Below are positions 12,255 to 17,487 of a DNA stretch of 17,487 nucleotides, piece after piece. How positions within the stretch are numbered: position 1 is the first letter of the stretch; every line of letters begins with the position of its first letter. This stretch comes from Pseudomonadota bacterium. Its GTDB lineage: Bacteria; Pseudomonadota; Alphaproteobacteria; Reyranellales; Reyranellaceae. The stretch spans positions 1-17,487 of the forward strand of contig JAEZHS010000674.1 in NCBI GenBank assembly GCA_023436825.1, written 5' to 3'. A model generated the notes under the pieces. The model worked only from the letters and a program-made list of their open reading frames with translations. It was not told the origin of the DNA and did not search any database. The position numbers were made by a program, and so were the translations under genes.

Positions 12255-14613
12255 CGACCGTCCTCCGCGATCGCGGGGCGAGCCGCAGCGCGTTGCCGAT
12301 CACCAGCAGCGAGGACGACGACATGGCGACCGCCGCGACCAGCGGCGTCACCTCGCCCAGGATGGCAAGCGGCACGGCGCTCAGGTTGTAGAGCAGGGCG
12401 AGCGCGAGATTCTGGCGCATCAGGCGGTCGGCGCGCCACGCTACGTCGACGATCTCGACGACACCCCGCAGCGCATCGCCCTGGAACACGGCGTCGGCGG
12501 CGTTCTGCGTCGCCTCCGCTGCGGTGGACGGCGAGATCGAGGCATGGGCCGCGGCTAGCGCCGGCGCATCGTTCAGGCCATCGCCGATCATCAGCACGCG
12601 CCGGCCATCGGCGGCCAGCGACGCCAGCCGCGCGGCCTTGGCGGCCGGCGAGACCTCGGCGCGCCAGGCCGCCAGGCCGACCTCGCGGGCGACGCGCGCC
12701 ACCGCGGCCGGGCGATCGCCTGACAAAAGTTCGAGCGTGAAGCCGCGCTTGGCGAGGCGCGCGACGGTGTCGATCGCGTCTGGCCGCAGACGGTCGGCAA
12801 AGGCGAAGCGTACCGGCGTCGCTCCGGGCCGGACGAACCATAGTTCGGACTGGCCGTCGTCCGGCGGGTTTTCCATGCCGCAGAAGCGGGCCGAGCCCAG
12901 TCGACTCTCCCCGCACTGCAGGCCAAGGCCCGCATGCTCGACCACGCCATCGGCGGGGGCGGGGGCCGCGCCCGCAGTCGCGCGTAAAAGCGCCTGCGCC
13001 AGCGGATGACGCGAGTTGGCGGCGATCGCCGCGGCCTGCTGCAGCACTTCGGGATCGTGTCCCCGGCCGACGAGCTCGGGACGGCCCAGGGTCAGGGTGC
13101 CGGTCTTGTCCAGGATCACGTGATCGGCGCCGGCCACGCGCTCCAGCGCGGTCGGCGACAGCAGCAGCACGCCGTCCCCGAGCAGGCGCGTGCTGGCCAC
13201 GACCTGCACCACCGGCACGGCGAGCGCCAGCGCGCAGGGGCAGGTGATGATCAGCACGGCGGTGGCCACCAGCAGCGCGCGATCCCAGGCGAGGCCGCCC
13301 AGCATCGTCCAGCCGAGGAAAGTCAGCAGCGCGGTCAGATGAACCACCGGCGCATAGGCGCGCGCCAGCCGATCGGCGATGGCAACGAACCGCGAACGGC
13401 CGCGTTCGGCCGCCTCAACCAGCCGGACGATCTCCGACAGGAGCGTGCGTTCGCCCGCCGCCGTGACGCGCACCCTGAGGGGCGCGCCGAGATTGACCAT
13501 GCCGGCGAAGACCTGGGCGCCGGGCTCGACGGGCCGCGGCACGCTTTCGCCACTCACCAGCGCGGTATCGAGCAGTGAGCGGCTGTCGGCAACGATGCCG
13601 TCGGCCGCCAGCCGCTCGCCGGCGGCGACCATGAGCACGTCGCCCGGCAGGAGCTGGTCGACACGCCGCGACGCCGCGTGGCCGTCGGCTGCAATGACCG
13701 TTGCGCAGCGCCCGCTCAGCGCCAGCAGGGCCTGCACCGCCTGGCGTGCCCGGCCACGCGCCCGGCGGTCGAGGTAGCGGCCGATCAGCAGGAAGAAGAG
13801 CAGCGTGATCGCCGAATCGAAGTAAGCGTGCTGCTCGCCGACCCACGCCTCGTGCAGGCTGACGACCGACGCCAGGATCACGCCGATCGAGATCGGCACG
13901 TCCATGTTGGTGCGTCCGGCCTTGAGCGCATGGACGGCCGAGCGAAAGAACGGCCGGCCGGCATAGGCGATGGCGGGCAGCGCGATCGCGGCCGACAGCC
14001 AGTGGAACAGCGTCCGCGTGGCGTCGCCCATCGATCCGTCGTGGCCCGACCAGATCGCCACCGACAGCAGCATGACGTTGGCTGCGGCGAACCCGGCCAC
14101 GCCGAGGCAGCGCAGCAGGTCGCGCGCCTCGCGGTCGTCGGCGCCGTTGGTCGCCGATGCCTGATAGGGCGCCGGCCGGAAGCCGAGCGCGGCGACCAGC
14201 CCGGCATGGGCGTCGGCATCGCTGGCGGGCCCAACCCAGCGCAGCGCCAGGCGCCGCGTCGACAGATGGGCGCGGGCGCGGCAGATCGCCGGGTTGCGGG
14301 CCAAAAGGCTCTCCAGCAGCCAGACACAAGCGGCGCAATCGAGGCCGTCGACCAGTAGATCGAGCTCGCACTCGGTATCGCCGACGGCGCGGGCGTAGCT
14401 CGAGAAGTCGGCGTCGAGCGGTTCAGGTCGGTGCGCTCGCCTGTCTTCCAGGCGCCGGTAGAACGCCGCCAGGCCGGCCGCTCCGATGATGGCGTGGGCG
14501 CTGGCGCAGCCGGCGCAGCAGAACTCACCCGCGCCCCGCACGGTTTCCCCGCAATGGGCGCAGGCCCGGGCCGCGATCGGCTTTGCCGATATCGGTAGGG
14601 CGATGTCGCTCAT
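12247..14613 (-). CDS. ccoI: CcoI/FixI, copper-exporting P1B-type ATPase for cbb3 oxidase
   Basis: A 788-aa heavy-metal P-type ATPase in the inner membrane that delivers copper for the CuB site of cbb3 oxidase. The N-terminus has CAHC (18-21) and CCAGC (32-36), typical of FixI, then a heavy-metal-binding domain with CAAC at 93-96. The actuator loop reads SGES (354-357) in place of the commoner TGES. The translocation motif is CPC (458-460) within TCPCALALAVP. Phosphorylation is at D502 in DKTGTLT, the ATP-site HP is in SRHPLAQ, and the hinge is GDGLNDAPAL. The ATG at 14613 overlaps the ccoH stop by four bases (ATGA), and the 3' end overlaps ccoS. An upstream in-frame extension into ccoH was rejected. 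No frameshift is present. Confidence 0.95.
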   Translation of the reverse strand: MSDIALPISAKPIAARACAHCGETVRGAGEFCCAGCASAHAIIGAAGLAAFYRRLEDRRAHRPEPLDADFSSYARAVGDTECELDLLVDGLDCAACVWLLESLLARNPAICRARAHLSTRRLALRWVGPASDADAHAGLVAALGFRPAPYQASATNGADDREARDLLRCLGVAGFAAANVMLLSVAIWSGHDGSMGDATRTLFHWLSAAIALPAIAYAGRPFFRSAVHALKAGRTNMDVPISIGVILASVVSLHEAWVGEQHAYFDSAITLLFFLLIGRYLDRRARGRARQAVQALLALSGRCATVIAADGHAASRRVDQLLPGDVLMVAAGERLAADGIVADSRSLLDTALVSGESVPRPVEPGAQVFAGMVNLGAPLRVRVTAAGERTLLSEIVRLVEAAERGRSRFVAIADRLARAYAPVVHLTALLTFLGWTMLGGLAWDRALLVATAVLIITCPCALALAVPVVQVVASTRLLGDGVLLLSPTALERVAGADHVILDKTGTLTLGRPELVGRGHDPEVLQQAAAIAANSRHPLAQALLRATAGAAPAPADGVVEHAGLGLQCGESRLGSARFCGMENPPDDGQSELWFVRPGATPVRFAFADRLRPDAIDTVARLAKRGFTLELLSGDRPAAVARVAREVGLAAWRAEVSPAAKAARLASLAADGRRVLMIGDGLNDAPALAAAHASISPSTAAEATQNAADAVFQGDALRGVVEIVDVAWRADRLMRQNLALALLYNLSAVPLAILGEVTPLVAAVAMSSSSLLVIGNALRLAPRSRRTVDG

Positions 14614-15083
14614 TTCAGGAACATCCGCCGCGTCAGTGCATAGCGCTCGCCGTGGTGCTCGACCACGATGTCGACGTCCCAGTTGCCACGCCCCGGCAGC
14701 TCGACATGGCCGGTGAAGCGGCCGATATCGATGGCCTCCATAGCCACGGCTACCGGCGGCTGCTTTGCGACGGGGCGTACCAACTCGACCACGATGCGAG
14801 CGCCGGCGATCGGGTGTCCGGCGGCGTCCAAAGCCGCGACTTCCAGGCGGTTCGCTGCGGGATGCCACTTGGTGTCGACGTGCCAGCCCAGCGCGTCGCG
14901 GCTCTTCTGCGCTTCGACGACAGCGTTGTAGCGCAGCCCGCGGTCGCGCGGCTTGGCGGTGTAGAGCCCCGAGAAGGAGCCGACGGCCAGCCAGATCATG
15001 GTCGCGTTCACGGCGACGACCAGGGCGAAACCCGCGACGAACAGCCAGGGGATGTAGCGACTGCGCAGGGCAAGAGCGGTCAT
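14610..15083 (-). CDS. ccoH: CcoH/FixH, cbb3 oxidase assembly protein
   Basis: A 157-aa protein with a single N-terminal membrane helix (about 11-33, IPWLFVAGFALVVAVNATMI) and a periplasmic beta domain. The FixH pattern GLYTAKPRDRGLRYNAVVEA, followed by Q and W, links helix and domain. Later come VELPGRGNWDVDIVVEH and the C-terminal RRMFLK. CcoH takes part in assembly and stability of cbb3 oxidase. The ATG at 15083 has AGGAG just upstream and comes eight bases after the ccoG stop. Its TGA overlaps the ccoI ATG. The cytosolic region before the helix is very short, as usual. Confidence 0.92.
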   Translation of the reverse strand: MTALALRSRYIPWLFVAGFALVVAVNATMIWLAVGSFSGLYTAKPRDRGLRYNAVVEAQKSRDALGWHVDTKWHPAANRLEVAALDAAGHPIAGARIVVELVRPVAKQPPVAVAMEAIDIGRFTGHVELPGRGNWDVDIVVEHHGERYALTRRMFLK

Positions 15084-15091
15084 GGCGGCTC

Positions 15092-16543
15092 CTATCGCTC
15101 GGGTCCGATGAACACCGCGCCGTGCGAGGCGCGGGTGAAGCCAGCGGCATCGCGGACGGCGAAGTCGATCGTACGCGAGCCGGCCGGCGCCGCGGACGGC
15201 GGAACGGTCACGAAGATGCGGAACGTGCCGACGGCGTCGGGATGGACGACCAGGCTCGATATGGTCTCGCTCCCGATGGTGCTGAGGCGTGCTTCCGGCA
15301 GTCCGTCGAGCGCCAGCGCGAAGCTCTGTTCGTTGCGCCGCTTGTTCAGGATCTTCACGGTATAGGCGTTGCGGATGCTGCCGTCCGACAGCCGCACGAA
15401 GTTCGGGCTGCGGTCGCGCTGGACCGTCAGCTCGGCCTCGCTGCGCGACAGGAAGGCGGCGAGCATGAAGGCGGCCACCAGGCCGAGCAGCAGGCCATAG
15501 AGCAGGGTCCGCGCCCGCAACGGCCGCCATGCCGCGCTGGCGCCGCGTTCCTTGGCCTGCTGGTCTGCGAGCGTGTCCCAGCGGATCAGGCCTGTCGGGC
15601 GGCCGACCTTGGTCATGGTCTGCTTGCAGGCATCGATGCAGAGGCCGCAGCCGATGCATTCGATCTGCTGGCCGTCGCGGATGTCGATGCCGGTCGGGCA
15701 GACCGCGACGCACAGCGAGCAGTCGATGCAGTCGCCGCGGCCCAGCCAGTCATCGCCCGCCTTGTGCTTGCCGCGCGGCTCGCCGCGCCATTTCTGGTAG
15801 GTGACGATGACGCTCTGCTCGTCGAGCATGGCCGCCTGGAAGCGCGGCCAAGGACACATGTAGGTGCAGACCTGCTCGCGCGCCCAGCCGGCCAGGGTGT
15901 AGGTGGTGGCGGTGAGCAGGCCGATGAAGAAGTAGACTTCCAGCGAGGCCTCGCCGGTGAAGAGCTTCGCCAGGGTCGACGGCGCGTCGACGAAGTAAAA
16001 GACCCAGGCGCCGCCGGTGGCGGCGGCGATGACGATCCAGGCGGTGTGCTTCGATCCCTTGCGCAACGCCTTGCCGGTCGACATCGGCGCGCGGTCGAGC
16101 CGCAAGCGCTGGTTGCGGTCGCCTTCGATCCAGCGCTCGACCAGCATGAAGAGGTCGGTCCACACGGTCTGCGGACAGGCGAAGCCGCACCAGACGCGGC
16201 CGAACAGCGAGGTCGCCAGGAACAGGCCGATGGCGCCCAGGATCAGGAGGCCGGTGACGAAATAGACTTCCTGCGGCCAGATCACGACGTCGAAGAACCA
16301 GCCGCGCCGGCCGTCGAGGTCGATCAGGATGGCCTGGTCGGGCGCGCCGGGACCGCGATCCCAGCGCAGCCACGGCACGAGATAGTAGATGCCGAGCAGC
16401 AGCAGGAGGGCGGCCCACTTGATGCGCCGCCACTGGCCGCTGATCGCGCGCGGATAGACCTTGATGCGCTTGAGGTACAGCGGCACCTCGGCCTTGCGCT
16501 GGCGCAGCGAGACCGCGTTGTCATTTTTGAGGTCGGCATCCAT
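15092..16543 (-). CDS. ccoG: CcoG/FixG, membrane-bound copper reductase (2 x 4Fe-4S) for cbb3 assembly
   Basis: A 483-aa membrane ferredoxin-type protein. Membrane helices lie around 42-58, 92-112, 168-185, 202-220 and 344-365. WCGFACPQ (118-125) and CTYMCPWPRFQ (226-236) carry conserved cysteine pairs near the membrane. Two 4Fe-4S sets follow: C272-xx-C275-xx-C278-xxx-C282P and C296-xx-C299-xx-C302-xxx-C306K. The C-terminal 110 residues form an Ig-like periplasmic domain. CcoG is held to reduce Cu(II) to Cu(I) for delivery to CcoI or to cbb3 assembly. The ATG at 16543 lies 15 bases after the ccoP stop, and the GAGG overlapping that stop is the only ribosome binding candidate. No missing key cysteine was found. 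Confidence 0.95.
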   Translation of the reverse strand: MDADLKNDNAVSLRQRKAEVPLYLKRIKVYPRAISGQWRRIKWAALLLLLGIYYLVPWLRWDRGPGAPDQAILIDLDGRRGWFFDVVIWPQEVYFVTGLLILGAIGLFLATSLFGRVWCGFACPQTVWTDLFMLVERWIEGDRNQRLRLDRAPMSTGKALRKGSKHTAWIVIAAATGGAWVFYFVDAPSTLAKLFTGEASLEVYFFIGLLTATTYTLAGWAREQVCTYMCPWPRFQAAMLDEQSVIVTYQKWRGEPRGKHKAGDDWLGRGDCIDCSLCVAVCPTGIDIRDGQQIECIGCGLCIDACKQTMTKVGRPTGLIRWDTLADQQAKERGASAAWRPLRARTLLYGLLLGLVAAFMLAAFLSRSEAELTVQRDRSPNFVRLSDGSIRNAYTVKILNKRRNEQSFALALDGLPEARLSTIGSETISSLVVHPDAVGTFRIFVTVPPSAAPAGSRTIDFAVRDAAGFTRASHGAVFIGPER

Positions 16544-16558
16544 CGCGCGCCCGTTGCC

Positions 16559-17419
16559 TCAGCGACCGCCGCCCAGTGAGTGGACGTAGATCGCCAGCAT
16601 CTTGATGGTGGCGTCGTCGAGCCGTCCGCTCCAGGCCGGCATGCTGCCGTTACGGGCGTAGAAGATCGTGCGATGGATCGAGTTGCGGTCGCCGCCATAC
16701 AGCCAAATGCCGTCGGTCAGGTTGGGCGCGCCCAGCTCCTGGTTGCCCTTGCCGTCGGGCTGGTGGCAGGCGGCGCACTGCTCCTGCCAGATCTTGGCGC
16801 CCTCGGCCGTGGCCTGGCCGCGACCGGACAGGCTCATCACATAGTCGGTGACGGCGGCGACCTGCGCGCCGGTCAGCAGGCCGTCGACGCCGAACCGCGG
16901 CATCATCGACTGGCGTGACTGGTCGTCGGTGTTGCGGATGCCGTGCTGGATGGTGGCGTAGAGCTGCTCGATCGTGCCGCCCCACAGCCAGTCGTCGTCG
17001 ACCAGGTTGGGGAAGCCGCTGCTGCCCGCGCCACCGGCGCCGTGGCACTGCATGCAGTTGGTCTGGAAGGCCGAGCGGCCACCGGCCATCGCGAAGGCAA
17101 GCAGCGCTGGATCCTTGGCTATCTCCTCGAGCGACGCCGAGCGGATGCGCGCGACGAAGGCTCCGCGCTCCTTGGCCTGCGCATCGAGCTCACGCGTCAG
17201 GTCGGCCCGGTTGGTCTGGCCGAGCAGGCCCTGCGTGTGGCTGTTGATCCACGGCCACGACGGATAGAGGATGCAGTAGACGACGGCGAACACGATGGTG
17301 GCGTAGAAGGTGTAGACCCACCAGGTCGGCAGCGGCGTGTTGAGCTCCTTCACGCCGTCCCACTCGTGGCCGGTCGTGTCCTGGCCCGAGAGGGCGTCCT
17401 TCTCGATCTTGGTCGGCAT
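16559..17419 (-). CDS. ccoP: CcoP/FixP, diheme cytochrome c subunit of cbb3 oxidase
   Basis: A 286-aa membrane-anchored diheme cytochrome c that passes electrons to CcoO in the cbb3 oxidase. The N-terminus has the family opening GHEWDGVKELNTPLPTWW (17-34), then the anchor helix (35-52). The first heme site is CMQCH (122-126) with a likely axial methionine in SMMPRFG (171-177). The second is CAACH (215-219) with M260 in NGSMPAW. The C-terminus ends YVHSLGGGR. Both heme sites look complete. Start ATG 17419 lies four bases after the ccoQ stop, so translation is coupled. The order Q-P-G-H-I-S is the standard fixNOQP-fixGHIS arrangement fused into one run; N and O must lie to the right. Confidence 0.95.
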   Translation of the reverse strand: MPTKIEKDALSGQDTTGHEWDGVKELNTPLPTWWVYTFYATIVFAVVYCILYPSWPWINSHTQGLLGQTNRADLTRELDAQAKERGAFVARIRSASLEEIAKDPALLAFAMAGGRSAFQTNCMQCHGAGGAGSSGFPNLVDDDWLWGGTIEQLYATIQHGIRNTDDQSRQSMMPRFGVDGLLTGAQVAAVTDYVMSLSGRGQATAEGAKIWQEQCAACHQPDGKGNQELGAPNLTDGIWLYGGDRNSIHRTIFYARNGSMPAWSGRLDDATIKMLAIYVHSLGGGR

Positions 17420-17423
17420 GGCG

Positions 17424-17487
17424 TCAGTTCTCGTCGTTGAGCGGGATGTTGGCGTCCTGCTCGAAGCGGCGGCGATTGGCCGGCCGC
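17424..17487 (-). CDS. ccoQ: CcoQ/FixQ, C-terminal end (cut by window edge)
   Basis: The last 20 codons of a frame running in from the right edge read RPANRRRFEQDANIPLNDEN and end in TGA at 17426-17424. The RRRFE-x-DA-x-IPLND tail is the typical cytoplasmic end of CcoQ/FixQ, the small single-helix subunit of cbb3 oxidase, and the position directly before ccoP agrees. The helix and start lie outside the window. Confidence 0.82.
   Translation of the reverse strand, partial: RPANRRRFEQDANIPLNDEN

Noticed and set aside
11900..12916. A 338-codon minus-strand frame extending the 67-aa protein upstream
   Set aside because: The upstream part is the wrong frame through ccoI and ccoS. The ATG at 12103 with AGGAGA and a clean first helix is the better start.
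13550..13560. SGES instead of TGES in the CcoI actuator domain as a sign of inactivity
   Set aside because: The conservative Thr-to-Ser change keeps the catalytic Glu, and all other ATPase motifs are intact, so loss of function is not supported.
14765..16579. A 604-codon open frame on the plus strand
   Set aside because: It is antisense to ccoG and ccoH, whose cysteine motifs and overlaps are unmistakable. The product is an Ala/Arg/Asp/Gly-rich shadow.
1..17487. CRISPR arrays, tRNA or rRNA genes, transposases and phage integration sites
   Set aside because: No regularly spaced direct repeats, no tRNA-like cloverleaf with a conserved TTCGA-type loop in context, and no recombinase motifs were seen. 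The 9222-9330 fold lacks tRNA signature bases.

Overview
The window is GC-rich and gene-dense. Gene content points to an aerobic or microaerobic alphaproteobacterium: a fixNOQP-fixGHIS-type cbb3 oxidase operon, an FNR/FixK box, a coxL-type molybdenum hydroxylase, and a palindromic repeat of the kind scattered through Bradyrhizobium- and Reyranella-like genomes. The genus cannot be fixed from sequence reading alone; a Reyranella-like organism is a guess.

Layout. (1) 1-1357, minus: the N-terminal 452 residues of a CoxL/xanthine dehydrogenase-family large subunit that runs off the left edge. (2) 1479-2305, plus: a LysE-family exporter and a 47-aa basic ORF, meeting a threonine aldolase (2309-3352, minus). 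(3) 3407-6965, plus: a crotonase, a luciferase-like flavin oxidoreductase, an alpha/beta hydrolase and a small secreted protein. Two palindromic intergenic elements (4243-4385 and 5667-5783) separate the first three. (4) 7028-9221, plus: a periplasmic class II cyclic-nucleotide phosphodiesterase, a 124-aa conserved hypothetical and an Asp/Glu-racemase-superfamily protein that seems to lack both catalytic cysteines. A nested palindrome (9222-9330) follows. (5) 9361-10087: a VOC-fold protein (minus) and a Thr-rich small lipoprotein (plus).

(6) 10156-11520 is an accessory island centred on a perfect FNR/FixK-type box, TTGATCTGGATCAA (11326-11339), between two divergent units. Leftward are a HicB-like protein without HicA, a gene wrecked by three single-base deletions, and a 126-aa conserved hypothetical. 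Rightward is a 42-aa single-pass membrane protein. (7) 11517 to the right edge, minus, is the cbb3 operon, transcribed leftward: ccoQ (end only), ccoP, ccoG, ccoH, ccoI, ccoS, then two tightly packed extra genes for a 67-aa two-helix membrane protein and a 125-aa soluble protein. Overlaps and gaps of a few bases indicate one transcript. The last gene and the 42-aa gene meet tail to tail and share a CTAG stop.

How the genes work together: ccoQ and ccoP are subunits of the high-affinity cbb3 oxidase. CcoG, CcoH, CcoI and CcoS supply copper handling and assembly. The FNR/FixK box beside the operon suggests that the whole right third answers to low oxygen. The best candidates for undescribed biology are the 67-aa, 125-aa and 42-aa genes there. 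The left part is ordinary accessory metabolism with no visible common pathway. No tRNA, rRNA, CRISPR array, transposase or phage gene was seen. No gene-free stretch exceeds about 170 bases; the longer ones hold the palindromic elements listed.
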